64,000 nucleotides of DNA. Source: Pararoseomonas sp. SCSIO 73927 (GTDB taxonomy: Bacteria > Pseudomonadota > Alphaproteobacteria > Acetobacterales > Acetobacteraceae). Shown here piece after piece: positions 7,468 through 16,718 of this stretch. The notes beneath the pieces were generated by a model, which ran no database searches, had not been told where the DNA came from, and worked only from the letters and a program-made list of their open reading frames with translations. The stretch covers positions 1,178,001-1,242,000 of the forward strand of contig NZ_CP146232.1 in NCBI RefSeq assembly GCF_037040815.1, given 5' to 3'. Every line of letters starts with the position of its first letter. The first letter of the stretch is position 1. Both the position numbers and the translations under genes were made by a program.

Positions 7468-8627
7468 AGGGACAGCCCGTTCTTCATCACGCCGCGGGCG
7501 ACGAGCATGCGATGGATCTCCGATGTTCCGTCATAGATGCGGGTGACGCGGGCGTCGCGCGCGATGCGCTCCAGCGGCAGCTCCTTGCTGTAGCCGGCGC
7601 CGCCGAAGAGTTGGATGCCCCGGTCCGCCACGCGCCCCAGCATCTCCGAGGCGTAGAACTTCACCATGGAGACCTTGTCGCGGGGGTCGCGGCCCTGGTC
7701 GATCTCCCACGCGGTGTTCAGCACCATCATGCGGGCGGCGAAGATCTCGGCCGCGCTGTCCGCGATCATGGCCTGCACCATCTGGAACTCGCCGATGGCC
7801 TGGCCGAACTGGCGACGCTCGGTCGCGTGGGTCCGCATCATCTCCAGCACGCGCCCGGCCATGCCGACGCAGCGGGCGCCGATATGGCCGAGCCGGATTC
7901 CGGAGACGCTGCTCATGATAAGCTTGAAGCCGCCGCCCAGCTCACCGAGGATCGCGTCCTTCGGGATGCGGCACTCGTTGAAGGCCAGCTCCGCGTGGCC
8001 GTAGCCGCGGTGGCCCATCATCGGCTGCTTGCGCGCCACGGTGAAGCCGGGCGTGCCCTTGTCCACCAGGAACAGGGTGATGCCGCCGCGGGCGCGCTTC
8101 TCGCGGTCTGTCACGGCCATGACGATGGTGTAGTCGGCGATGTCGCCGTCGCTGATGTAGTGCTTCGTGCCGTCGATCACCCACTCCTCGCCGTCCAGCC
8201 GCGCGGTGGTGCTGATGGAGGCGGCGTCCGATCCCGCCCCCGGCTCAGTGATGGCCATGGCGACGATCTTCTCGCCCGCTACGGTCGGCAGCAGGTACTT
8301 GTCGCGCTGGTCCCCCTTGCAGGCCAGCAGCATGGGATAGACCTGGCCGAACACGCGGCGGATGAGGGCGTCGCTGGTGCGGCCCAGCTCCTCCTCCACC
8401 AGGCACATCTCCAGCACGGAGAGGCCGCCGCCGCCGACATCCTCCGGCATGTTCATGGCGAACAGGCCGAGTTCCTGCGCTTTCGCCTTCAGGGCGCGCA
8501 GCTTGTCGGCGGGCACCTCGCCCAGCGCCTCCACCTCGGCCTCCAGCGGCTGCACCTCCTGCGTCACGAAGCGGCGCACGGTATCCGTGAGGAGGCGCGT
8601 GTCCTCGGGGATGGAGAAGTCGATCAT
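7464..8627 (-). CDS. Acyl-CoA dehydrogenase
   Basis: A 387-aa FAD-dependent alpha,beta-dehydrogenase of an acyl-CoA thioester. It shows AITEPGAGSDAASISTTARL (FAD/substrate binding), GYGHAELAFNECRIP, RRQFGQAIGEFQMVQAMIAD and the C-terminal IYDGTSEIHRMLVAR. The base position before GT is Asp, where MCAD-type enzymes have Glu. The ATG at 8625-8627 is chosen because the preceding CoA-transferase stop overlaps it (ATGA) and MIDFSIPEDTR is a typical N-terminus. It should oxidise the CoA ester made by the CaiB enzyme encoded upstream, feeding the MaoC pair. Confidence 0.93.
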   Translation of the reverse strand: MIDFSIPEDTRLLTDTVRRFVTQEVQPLEAEVEALGEVPADKLRALKAKAQELGLFAMNMPEDVGGGGLSVLEMCLVEEELGRTSDALIRRVFGQVYPMLLACKGDQRDKYLLPTVAGEKIVAMAITEPGAGSDAASISTTARLDGEEWVIDGTKHYISDGDIADYTIVMAVTDREKRARGGITLFLVDKGTPGFTVARKQPMMGHRGYGHAELAFNECRIPKDAILGELGGGFKLIMSSVSGIRLGHIGARCVGMAGRVLEMMRTHATERRQFGQAIGEFQMVQAMIADSAAEIFAARMMVLNTAWEIDQGRDPRDKVSMVKFYASEMLGRVADRGIQLFGGAGYSKELPLERIARDARVTRIYDGTSEIHRMLVARGVMKNGLSL

Positions 8628-9823
8628 GCGAGGGCTTCCGGCCAGTTCACGGCGCCGTCGCGCTTCATCCCCTCCATCTCCTCCGGCGTGAAGCCGAGCT
8701 CCGCGAGGATGTCGCGGCTCTGGGCGCCGAGAGGCTGGGGAACGAGGCGCACACGCGGCACCTCGCCGTCGTAGCGGGCGGGGTGGGAGATCAGGGTGAC
8801 GGGATGGCCGGTCGCGCCATCCGTGGTGATGAAGGCACCGAGGTGCTGCAGCTGCGGATCGGATTGCAGGTCCTCGTAATCCTGCATCGGCGCGTGCCAG
8901 ACCTTGTGCTTTTCCAGCCCCGGCAGCCACTCGGCCGTCGGGCGCTGCGGCAGGCGCTCCGTCACGAGGCGCGCGATCTCCTCCCGCCGCGCGAAGGCGT
9001 CGCCCTCGCTCATTGCTGCCAGCTCCGGCACGTCCAGCGCCTGCCCGATGACGCCGGGCGGGGACATGGACAGCGCGAGGTGCCCGTCCGCCGTGGCGTA
9101 GATGCCGTAGGGCCCGCCGCTGAACCAGGAGGCGATACCCCCCGGCCCGCGCGGGGAGGCGGCGCGGGCGCCGTTCACCCAGGCCGTCAGCGCCTCCGTC
9201 TGCAGGTCCAGCGCCGCCTGGAAGAGGTTCACCTCCACCAGCCGCCCCTTCCCCGTCCGCTCCCGCGAGAACAGGGCCGCCAGGATCGCCATGGCATAGA
9301 TCATCGCCGCGTGCTGATCGACGACTACCGCGCCCACGGGCGTCGGCGGCCCGTCCGCGCGCCCTGTGCGGGCGGCAAGGCCGGACAGCGCCTGAAGCAG
9401 CAGGTCCTGGCCGGGACGGTCCTTGTAGGGGCCGGAGGAACCGTAGCCGTAGGCCGCCGCGTAGATCAGCCGCGGGTTCGCCTCGCGCAGCGCCTCATAC
9501 CCCAGGCCCAGCTTCTCCATCGTGCCGGGACGGAAGTTCTCCATCACCACGTCGGCCCCCCGTAGCAGCCGCGCGACCACCTCGCGCCCGGCGGTGCTCT
9601 TCAGGTCCACGGCCAGGCTGCGCTTGTTGCGCCCGGTGGAGAGGAAATTGACGCTCTGCCCGCCCACGAAGTGGTTCGCCACCGCCCAGTTCCGGTGGAA
9701 CGCCCCCTCCGGCGGCTCCAGCGCGATCACGTCCGCGCCGAGATCCGCCAGGATCTGCGCCCCCAGCGGCCCCGCCAGGAAGTGGTTGAAGCTGACGACC
9801 TTGATGCCGGCGAGGAGATCCAT
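8624..9823 (-). CDS. CaiB/BaiF family CoA-transferase
   Basis: A 399-aa class III CoA-transferase, the first gene of the operon. The conserved catalytic Asp is Asp169 in VGAVVVDQHAA, matching Asp169 of formyl-CoA transferase, and the N-terminus LAGIKVVSFNHFLAGPLGAQ is typical. The ATG at 9821-9823 is preferred over an in-frame ATG at 9908-9910, whose extra residues (GPLGAAPRAAILRLGPPLGP) look non-coding. It activates an organic acid to its CoA thioester, probably from succinyl-CoA or acetyl-CoA. Substrate unknown; a branched or unsaturated dicarboxylate fits the MaoC/aldolase neighbours. Confidence 0.93.
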   Translation of the reverse strand: MDLLAGIKVVSFNHFLAGPLGAQILADLGADVIALEPPEGAFHRNWAVANHFVGGQSVNFLSTGRNKRSLAVDLKSTAGREVVARLLRGADVVMENFRPGTMEKLGLGYEALREANPRLIYAAAYGYGSSGPYKDRPGQDLLLQALSGLAARTGRADGPPTPVGAVVVDQHAAMIYAMAILAALFSRERTGKGRLVEVNLFQAALDLQTEALTAWVNGARAASPRGPGGIASWFSGGPYGIYATADGHLALSMSPPGVIGQALDVPELAAMSEGDAFARREEIARLVTERLPQRPTAEWLPGLEKHKVWHAPMQDYEDLQSDPQLQHLGAFITTDGATGHPVTLISHPARYDGEVPRVRLVPQPLGAQSRDILAELGFTPEEMEGMKRDGAVNWPEALA

Positions 9824-9963
9824 CCGACGCCCAATCCTCCGAGAAGGCCCGAGCGGCGGGCCGAGGCGCAGGATGGCCGCACGCGGCGCGGCCCCCAAGG
9901 GGCCGCACAATTCGGAATCAGGGCAGGGCTATAGGCCGGGAGAATGCCCCGCGGCCGCCATCC

Positions 9964-10740
9964 TCACGCCGCCCGCGCCTTCAGCCGCTCGGCCAGCGCC
10001 ACGCCGCCATCCACCAGCAGGTTGATGTCGTTCGTCGCGACGATGAGGCTGGCCCCCAGGTCGAAGCCCAGCGGGCCCAGCAACCGCTCCGGCACCCCGA
10101 TCACCGCGAAGCGCAGCCCCTGCGCCCGCGCCGCGGCGGCCACGCGGGCGAAGGCCGCCAGCACCGTTGGGTGGTCCAACTGCCCGGGGAGGCCAAGATC
10201 GGCGGCCAGGTCGTTGGCGCCCACCATCAGCGCGTCCAGCCCAGGGGTGGCGGCGATGGCTTCCGCGGCTTCCAGCCCGGCGCGGCTCTCGATCATCGGG
10301 ATGATCACGGTCGCGGCCTCGGCCTCCTCCATGAAATCCGGCGCGGGCGGCATGCGGTAGCCGAAGCCTGGCAGCGGCGCGGGCAGGGAACGGCGGCCGG
10401 CGGGGGCGAAGCGGCAGAGATCGACGATGCACGCGGCCTCCTCCGGCGTGTCGACATGCGGCACCACCACTCCGTCCGCGCCCACGTCCAAGGCGCGGGC
10501 CAGGTCGGGGTGATGCGGCCCGCCCACGCGGATCAGGGCGGGAAAGCCCGCCATGCGCGCGGCGACGGCAAGGTTCCCCGCCTCCCCGATCGTGATGGGC
10601 GAGTGCTCCAGATCGACCAGCAGCAGATCGAAGCCGGTGCTGCGCGCCACCAGCACCACTTCCGGCGTCCGCACGATGCAGGCGGCGAGCGCGAAAAGTC
10701 TCTCACCTCTCGCCAGGCGGGCGCGCAACAGGTCGGGCAT
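9964..10740 (-). CDS. HpcH/HpaI-family aldolase (class II, metal-dependent)
   Basis: A 258-aa HpaI-like aldolase that cleaves 2-keto-3-deoxy acids or related dicarboxylates to pyruvate plus an aldehyde. Family marks are DLLLVDLEHSPI near the N-terminus, DGVVVPHVDTPEEA, the metal-binding Glu in IIPMIESRAGLEA and the Asp in MVGANDLAADLG. The ATG at 10738-10740 gives the normal length. It lies 140 bp upstream of the CaiB operon in the same direction and could be its first gene or separately transcribed. Confidence 0.9.
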   Translation of the reverse strand: MPDLLRARLARGERLFALAACIVRTPEVVLVARSTGFDLLLVDLEHSPITIGEAGNLAVAARMAGFPALIRVGGPHHPDLARALDVGADGVVVPHVDTPEEAACIVDLCRFAPAGRRSLPAPLPGFGYRMPPAPDFMEEAEAATVIIPMIESRAGLEAAEAIAATPGLDALMVGANDLAADLGLPGQLDHPTVLAAFARVAAAARAQGLRFAVIGVPERLLGPLGFDLGASLIVATNDINLLVDGGVALAERLKARAA

Positions 10741-10982
10741 GGTCGTCTCCGGAATCGTTCGGGACGATGACACGCACGCCAGGGGCGGCGCGGCAAGACC
10801 ATGCCTGCCAGGGGCGCTGCGGCGCGATCCAGGCTGAGGGCGCGTGCTCACCCTTTCCTGAAATTGGCCACGATGACCCTCCGAGCAGAGGGTACGCGAC
10901 CATGTCAGGTGCGCATGAGCACGCCTTTCAGGAGCAGGTCGTCGACCCAGCGCGGTCCTGCCAACCTGCCAAGCGGCTCGTG

Positions 10983-12608
10983 CTATGCCACCGTGTAGCC
11001 GAGTGCTTCGTCGGACCGGCGCGCGGCCTCCGGGCGCAAGGCCGGGTCGCCATAGCCGCCGCCGCCGGAGGTCTCCAGCCGCACCACGTCGCCCCGGCGC
11101 AGGCGCAGGTTGTTGACCTTCGAGCCATGGGCCGTGCGCTCCCCGTCGCGGGTGACGAAGAGGCGCCCCTCGCGCCCCGCCTCGCCGCCCTCCAGCCCGT
11201 AGGGGCGGTGGGTGAAGCGCTCCAGGTTGGCGGTGAAGATCGCCTCCGCGCTGTCGATCCGCCACTCCCGGAAGAGGCCGAGGCCGCCACGGTGCCGCCC
11301 CGCACCGCCAGAACCGGGCAGGAGGCCGTAGGCGGTGACGGTGAGGGGCAGCTCGCTCTCGATCATCTCCGCGGGGATGTTGAAGTTGTTGTGCATGCCG
11401 AAGGTGTAGCCGGAAAGCCCATCCGCGTCGGCATAGGCGCCGCTGCCGCCCACCTCGATTTCCACGAGCACGCCGCGCTCCCCCTCCTCGTTGATCGTCT
11501 GGAAGGAGCAGACGTAGGAAACGCCGTAATAGGCCGCCGGCACGCGGCCGGGGATGGCCTGGTGCAGCGCGCCGAGGATGGTGGTGGCCAGCCGGTGCGT
11601 GACGGCGACGCGGTTCGCCACGGGCGCGGGATGGCGGGCGTTCACGATCAGCCCTTCCGGCGCGATCGTGCGGATGGGGCGGTAGCAGCCGGCGTTGGCC
11701 GGGATCTCCGTGTCCGCGATCGCCATGATGCAGTAGGAGACGGCGGAGGAGGAGGAGGCAAGGGTGGCGTTCACCGGCCCCACAGCCTGCCTGCCGCAGC
11801 CGGAGAGGTCCACCGTGATCTCTTCGCCGCTCACCTCCACCGCGGCGTGGATGCGGATCGGGTCGGCGGAGATGCCGTCATTGTCGAGGAAGTCCTCGAA
11901 CTCGTAGCGGCCGTCGGGGATGCGGGCGATCATGGCGCGCATGGCGCGCTCGCTGCCGTCCAGCATCCGCCCGCAGGCCTCGACGAAGGCACTGACGCCG
12001 GTGCGCGCTGCAAGTCGGCGGATATTGGCCTCGCCCACCGACAGGGAGGCGAGCTGGGCCTGCAGGTCACCCCAGAGCATGTCCGGGCGGCGGACGTTCT
12101 GGCGCATCATCGCCAGGATGTCCTCGTCCAGGGTGCCCGCCTTCACCAGCTTCAGCGGCGGGATACGGAGCCCCTCCTGGAACACCTCCGTCGCAGCGGC
12201 GGCGTAGGACCCGGCGGCCATGCCGCCCATGTCCAGGTGGTGGCAGAGCGTGCCGACGATCGCCACGCGGACGCCATCCACGAAGACCGGGCGGAAGGCC
12301 AGGATGTCCGGGATGTGCTGGCCGCCGCAGTACGGATCGTTGGTGATGACGACGTCGCCGTCCTTCCATCGCTCGGCGGGCAGGTGGTCGCGCAGCACGG
12401 TCAGCAGCCCCGCGCCCATGGAGTTCAGATGCTGCGGAATGCGCGCGGCCTGGGCGATGTTCTCGCCGTTCCCGTCGAAAATGGCGGTGGAGTAGTCCAG
12501 CAGTTCCCGCACCACGGTGGAGCGGCTGGTGCGCCAGACCGTCACGTCCATCTCGGCGGCCGCGGCGGTGAGGGCGTTGCGGAGGATCTCGAGCGCGACG
12601 GGGTCCAT
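10983..12608 (-). CDS. hyuB: Hydantoinase B/oxoprolinase family subunit
   Basis: A 541-aa HyuB-type subunit of an ATP-dependent hydantoinase, oxoprolinase or acetone/acetophenone carboxylase-like enzyme. Signatures include VITNDPYCGGQHIPDI, VGTLCHHLDMGG, GSGGAGRHRGGLGLFREWRI and the terminal SGGGGYGDPALR. It starts with TGATG coupling (1-bp overlap) to the HyuA gene. The TRAP transporter encoded upstream in the same direction suggests it opens an imported cyclic amide or carboxylated ring compound. Confidence 0.93.
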   Translation of the reverse strand: MDPVALEILRNALTAAAAEMDVTVWRTSRSTVVRELLDYSTAIFDGNGENIAQAARIPQHLNSMGAGLLTVLRDHLPAERWKDGDVVITNDPYCGGQHIPDILAFRPVFVDGVRVAIVGTLCHHLDMGGMAAGSYAAAATEVFQEGLRIPPLKLVKAGTLDEDILAMMRQNVRRPDMLWGDLQAQLASLSVGEANIRRLAARTGVSAFVEACGRMLDGSERAMRAMIARIPDGRYEFEDFLDNDGISADPIRIHAAVEVSGEEITVDLSGCGRQAVGPVNATLASSSSAVSYCIMAIADTEIPANAGCYRPIRTIAPEGLIVNARHPAPVANRVAVTHRLATTILGALHQAIPGRVPAAYYGVSYVCSFQTINEEGERGVLVEIEVGGSGAYADADGLSGYTFGMHNNFNIPAEMIESELPLTVTAYGLLPGSGGAGRHRGGLGLFREWRIDSAEAIFTANLERFTHRPYGLEGGEAGREGRLFVTRDGERTAHGSKVNNLRLRRGDVVRLETSGGGGYGDPALRPEAARRSDEALGYTVA

Positions 12609-14647
12609 CAGACGGCCTCCTTCATATCGACTTTCCTGGCGATGAGGGTGCCTTCGGGGCCGGGCGAGAGGTTCCAGCCCTCGGTGACGAGGATGGTCGT
12701 GTACTCCTCCTCCACGAGCGCGGGGCCGGCAACGGGGCCCTCGATCCGCTCGCGCTGGTGAACGGGCACGCTGCGCCAGGCGCCGCCGAGCCAGATCTCG
12801 CGCGGCTCCGGCACGCGCTCCGCGCCGAGGCCGGAGGCGCGGGCGGCCTGGACCTTCGGCAGCACGCCTGTCACGGCCATGCGCAGCGCCACCAGCTCCA
12901 CCGGCGCACCGGGGTTGGAGTAGGAGAAGCGCGCGGCGTGCAGGGCGTGGAAGGCTTCCAGCAGGGCGGGCAGGCCCGGCGCGTCGGGCCAGGGCACGAC
13001 CAGCTCGAAGGCCTGGCCGTGGTAGCGAAGGTCGGCGGAGACGGCGAAGCGGCGGTCGGGTTCCGGCACGCCGTCCGCGGCCAGCAGGGTCTCACCGCCC
13101 TGGCGCAGCGCGGCGATGGCCTCCTCGATCCAGGGCAGGGCCGCCCCGTCCAGCGGCATGACGCGGGAGCGGGCGAGGTCGTGGACGATGTCGGAGTGCA
13201 GGATGCCGAAGGCGGAGAAGGTGCTGGCATCGGCGGGGAAGACCACCTCCGCGATGCCTAGCTCCTCTGCCACGGGCACGGCGTGCAGACCGCCGGCACC
13301 ACCGAAGGAGAGGAGGGCGAACTCGCGGGGGTCCAGCCCCTTCTCGAAGAGGGAGAGGCGGGCGGCGGCAGCGAGGTTGGTGTCCGTGACCGCCAGCATT
13401 CCCTCGGCGGCGCCCTCCATCGCCAGGCCGAGCGGTGCGCCGACCTTCTCCGCGATGGCGCGGCGCGATCCTTCCTGGTCCAGCTTCATGGCGCCGCCGA
13501 GGAAGAAGCGGGGATCCAGCCGGCCGAGGGCGATGTTGGCGTCCGTCACCGCCGGCTCCGTGCCGCCGCGGCCGTAGCAGACGGGACCGGGGCGGGACCC
13601 CGCGCTGCGCGGGCCGACGCGGAGGCGCCCCGCCTCGTCCACCGAGGCCAGGGAGCCGCCGCCGGAGCCGATGGTGCGGATCTCCACCATGGGCAGGCGC
13701 ACGGGCAGATTGTCGATCTCGCCCTGGGTCATCAGCGTCACCGCGCCGTCCCGCACCACGCAGACGTCGTAGCTGGTGCCACCCATGTCCACGCCGAGCA
13801 GGTTGGGGCGGCCGAGGCTCTCTGCCATGCGCAGCGTGGCCAGCGCGCCGCCGGAGGGGCCGGAGAGGAGCAGGCGGGCCGGCTGGCGCTTCGCCACCTC
13901 CGGGCTGCACACGCCGCCATTGGACTGCACGAGGAGAAGGCGCGCGACGAGTCCGGCCTCCGCCATGCGGCGCTCCAGCCGGTCCAGGTAGTTCCCCACC
14001 ACGGGCATGAGGAGGGCGTTCAGCACGGTGGTGGAGGAGCGCTCGTACTCCCGGATTTCCGGGCTGATGTCGGAGGAGAGGGAGACGGGAAGGCCCGTGG
14101 CGAGCAGGGCCTCCGCCACCATCCGCTCATGCGCGGGGTTCACATGCGCGTGGAGGAGGCAGACCGCCACGGATTCCGCGCCCAGCGCCGAGAGGCGGGG
14201 CAGCACGGCGTCCAGCTTGGCCGGGTCCAGCGCCGTTTCCACGCTGCCATCCCCCCGCAGCCGCTCCGGCAGGCCCAGGCGCCGGTCGCGGGTGATCAGG
14301 GGCGGTTCCTTGTGCGGGCGCAGGCCGTAGATGTCGCGCCGGCCGTGGCGGCCGATCTCCAGCACGTCCTCGAAGCCCGCGGTGGTCAGCAGCACGCCCT
14401 TGGCGAGCCTGCGCTCCAGCACCGCGTTGGTGGCGATGGTGGTGCCGTGCAGTAGCAGGCGGATGTCGTGCAGGGCGAAGCCGAAGCGGCCTGCGGCCTC
14501 CGTGATGCCGGTGAGGAGGCCGATGGAGGGGTCCTCCGGCGTGGTCGGCGTCTTGAGGCTGCGGAGCGCGCCGGTGCGCTCGTCGAGGATCTGCAGGTCG
14601 GTGAAGGTGCCACCGATGTCGATGCCGATCCGGATGAAGGGTTCCAT
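12608..14647 (-). CDS. hyuA: Hydantoinase/oxoprolinase A family subunit
   Basis: A 679-aa HyuA-type ATPase subunit. The N-terminus RIGIDIGGTFTDLQILDERT is the ASKHA phosphate-binding motif; GTTIATNAVLERR, VQSNGGVCSPEVAKRQPARL and LLGVDMGGTSYDVCVV follow. It works with HyuB in ATP-driven amide-ring opening or carboxylation. It is separated by 83 bp from the TRAP large permease, in the same direction. Substrate is not predictable from sequence; hydantoins, 5-oxoproline and caprolactam-type lactams are family precedents. Confidence 0.93.
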   Translation of the reverse strand: MEPFIRIGIDIGGTFTDLQILDERTGALRSLKTPTTPEDPSIGLLTGITEAAGRFGFALHDIRLLLHGTTIATNAVLERRLAKGVLLTTAGFEDVLEIGRHGRRDIYGLRPHKEPPLITRDRRLGLPERLRGDGSVETALDPAKLDAVLPRLSALGAESVAVCLLHAHVNPAHERMVAEALLATGLPVSLSSDISPEIREYERSSTTVLNALLMPVVGNYLDRLERRMAEAGLVARLLLVQSNGGVCSPEVAKRQPARLLLSGPSGGALATLRMAESLGRPNLLGVDMGGTSYDVCVVRDGAVTLMTQGEIDNLPVRLPMVEIRTIGSGGGSLASVDEAGRLRVGPRSAGSRPGPVCYGRGGTEPAVTDANIALGRLDPRFFLGGAMKLDQEGSRRAIAEKVGAPLGLAMEGAAEGMLAVTDTNLAAAARLSLFEKGLDPREFALLSFGGAGGLHAVPVAEELGIAEVVFPADASTFSAFGILHSDIVHDLARSRVMPLDGAALPWIEEAIAALRQGGETLLAADGVPEPDRRFAVSADLRYHGQAFELVVPWPDAPGLPALLEAFHALHAARFSYSNPGAPVELVALRMAVTGVLPKVQAARASGLGAERVPEPREIWLGGAWRSVPVHQRERIEGPVAGPALVEEEYTTILVTEGWNLSPGPEGTLIARKVDMKEAV

Positions 14648-14730
14648 GGTTCGGGGGACCTCCGGGCAAGGTGGGGGCGTCGCGCGCCCAGGGGGTGCGC
14701 GTGCCGTTGGGTCGGAAGGGGTCCGGACGC

Positions 14731-16095
14731 TCAGCCCATGAAGGTGAGCGGCCAGAGGGCGATGGCGGGCCAGATCAGCAGCAGGCCGACCGCGACGAGA
14801 TAGGCGAGGAGGAAGGGCATGACGCCCGCGAAGACGTCCGTGATCGGGCCGCCCTTCGGTCGCATCCCCTGCAGCACGTACATCACCGTGCCGTCCGGCG
14901 GGCTGATCTGGGCAATCTCCACCAGCATCGTCACCACCACCCCGAACCAGATCGGGTCGTAGCCGAGGGCGACGACGATCGGGAACACCACCGGCACGGT
15001 GGTGATGATCATGGAGAAGCCCTCCATGAAGGTGCCGAGGGCGAAGTACATGCCGATGATGGCGAGCATGATGGCCCAGGGCGGAACGGGCAGGTTGGCG
15101 ATCACCTGCGCCAGGGCCTGGGGCACGTTGATGAGCGTGAGGATGTAGTTCAGCAGGTAGGCGCCGAGGATGATGAGGCCGAGGAGGGCCGTATTGCGCG
15201 CGGTGGCCTCGGCGGAGGCGTTGAGCATGGCGAAGGTGAGCTTGCGCTCGAGCGCCGCGAAGAGGAGCGATCCGGCGACTCCGAGCGCCGCCGCCTCCGT
15301 CGGCGTGGCGTAGCCGCCGTAGATGGAGCCGAGCACCATGACGATGAGGGCGATGGTGGGCACCAGCCCGACGAGGGAGCGCAGCTTGACCGAGAGCGGG
15401 AGCGGTGGCGGCCGGTCCAGCGGGTTGCGGACGCCGTGCCAGAAGATGACGGCGATGAAGAGGGCCGTGACGAGGACGCTCGGCAGGATGGCCGCGACGT
15501 AGAGGTCGCCGACCGAGGTCTCGGTGATCAGGCCATAGACGATGAAGGTGATGCCGGGCGGGATGAGGTTGCCCATGGCGCCGCCGGCGGCGAGCGAGCC
15601 GAGCACCATTCGCTGGCTGTACTTCGTGTCGTTGAAATAGGGCAGCGCGACGGAGCCCATGGTGGCGGCGGTGGCGACCGATGAGCCGGAGATGGCGGAG
15701 AAGAGCGCGCAGGAGGCGATGTTGGTGTGCAGCAGCCCGCCCGGCAGCCGGTTCAGCCAGACATTGAGGGAGCGGTAGAGCCGGTCCGAGAGGCCGGCGC
15801 GCAGCAGGATCTCGCCCATCAGCAGGAAGAGGGGCACGGCGATCAGGACGAAGTTGCTGGACGGCCCCCAGAAGGTCTGGCCGGCGAAGAGCCAGAAGGG
15901 GCGGTCCGAGAAGAGCAGGCCGGTGAGGAGGGCGAGGATGCCGAGCACGGCGGCCACGTGCACGCCGGAGCCGAAGAAGACGACGAAGACGGCGACGAGG
16001 CCGAGGATCTCCGCGATCGGCAGGGGCTGGCCCGTGCCGGCGGCGGCGAAGACGAGGACGCCGAGAAGCGAGAGGAGGAAGACGATGGCGATCAT
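14731..16095 (-). CDS. dctM: TRAP transporter large permease (DctM type)
   Basis: A 454-aa integral membrane protein with about 12 hydrophobic segments, such as MIAIVFLLSLLGVLVFAAA at the N-terminus. It carries the DctM signatures SGSSVATAATMGSVALPYF and AAGGAMGNLIPPGITFIVYG, and GGYATPTEAAALGV. It translocates the binding-protein-delivered substrate using an ion gradient. It overlaps the small permease gene by 4 bp (ATGA). Confidence 0.95.
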   Translation of the reverse strand: MIAIVFLLSLLGVLVFAAAGTGQPLPIAEILGLVAVFVVFFGSGVHVAAVLGILALLTGLLFSDRPFWLFAGQTFWGPSSNFVLIAVPLFLLMGEILLRAGLSDRLYRSLNVWLNRLPGGLLHTNIASCALFSAISGSSVATAATMGSVALPYFNDTKYSQRMVLGSLAAGGAMGNLIPPGITFIVYGLITETSVGDLYVAAILPSVLVTALFIAVIFWHGVRNPLDRPPPLPLSVKLRSLVGLVPTIALIVMVLGSIYGGYATPTEAAALGVAGSLLFAALERKLTFAMLNASAEATARNTALLGLIILGAYLLNYILTLINVPQALAQVIANLPVPPWAIMLAIIGMYFALGTFMEGFSMIITTVPVVFPIVVALGYDPIWFGVVVTMLVEIAQISPPDGTVMYVLQGMRPKGGPITDVFAGVMPFLLAYLVAVGLLLIWPAIALWPLTFMG

Positions 16096-16718
16096 GCCGG
16101 GTGCTCCTCCCGCGCCATGGCCACGGCCTCCAGCGCCTCCTGCGTCTCGTCGTCGACCGAGCGGGCGCCGAGCAGGGCGTCCACCTCTTCCGGCAGACCC
16201 AAGGCGAGGGCGAGGACGGCCTCCAGCAGCAGCACGAGGGTCATCGCCAGGAAGGCGAGCAGCCCGAAGGCCCAGATGCCCTGCGGAATGTCCAGGGGCA
16301 CGCGCAGCGCGCTGTTGTCATGCGCGTCGAACAGAATGGATTCGTCCAGGATCTGCCAGCCCGCCCAGGCGACGAAGCCGGCGAAGCCCGCCAGGAAGAC
16401 CAGGGACAGCACGTGCAGCCGGGCGCGCCAGGCCAGCGGCATGCGGTTCACCAGCACGTCCACGCGGATATGGGCGCGCCGGGCCAGGGTATGCGCCAGC
16501 GCCCAGGCGATGCCGCAGGCCAGCATGTAGGAAGAGATCTCGACCGTGGCGGAGGAGGAGACGCCGAACAGGCTTCGCCCGATCACGTCGAAGGTGATGA
16601 GGGCGGCGCAGGCCACGTAGTTCCAGCCGGCCAGGTAGGCCATGACGGCCGCGACCGCCGAAACGCCCCGGGTAAGGCCCCGCGCCGCCCGGAGGGGCGC
16701 GGGGATCGTGCCGCTCAA
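16092..16718 (-). CDS. dctQ: TRAP transporter small permease (DctQ type)
   Basis: A 208-aa inner-membrane protein with four hydrophobic helices. Typical features are FDVIGRSLFGVSSSATVEIS near helix 1-2 and RRAHIRVDVLVNRMPLAWR in the loop. Together with DctM it forms the transporter's membrane unit. It is coupled by 4-bp overlaps to both neighbours, so dctP, dctQ and dctM are one transcript. Confidence 0.93.
   Translation of the reverse strand: MSGTIPAPLRAARGLTRGVSAVAAVMAYLAGWNYVACAALITFDVIGRSLFGVSSSATVEISSYMLACGIAWALAHTLARRAHIRVDVLVNRMPLAWRARLHVLSLVFLAGFAGFVAWAGWQILDESILFDAHDNSALRVPLDIPQGIWAFGLLAFLAMTLVLLLEAVLALALGLPEEVDALLGARSVDDETQEALEAVAMAREEHPA

Noticed and set aside
14671..15684. A 337-codon plus-strand frame, Asp/Glu/His-rich
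   Set aside because: It is the antisense of the TRAP large permease; hydrophobic codons on the minus strand give an acidic shadow.
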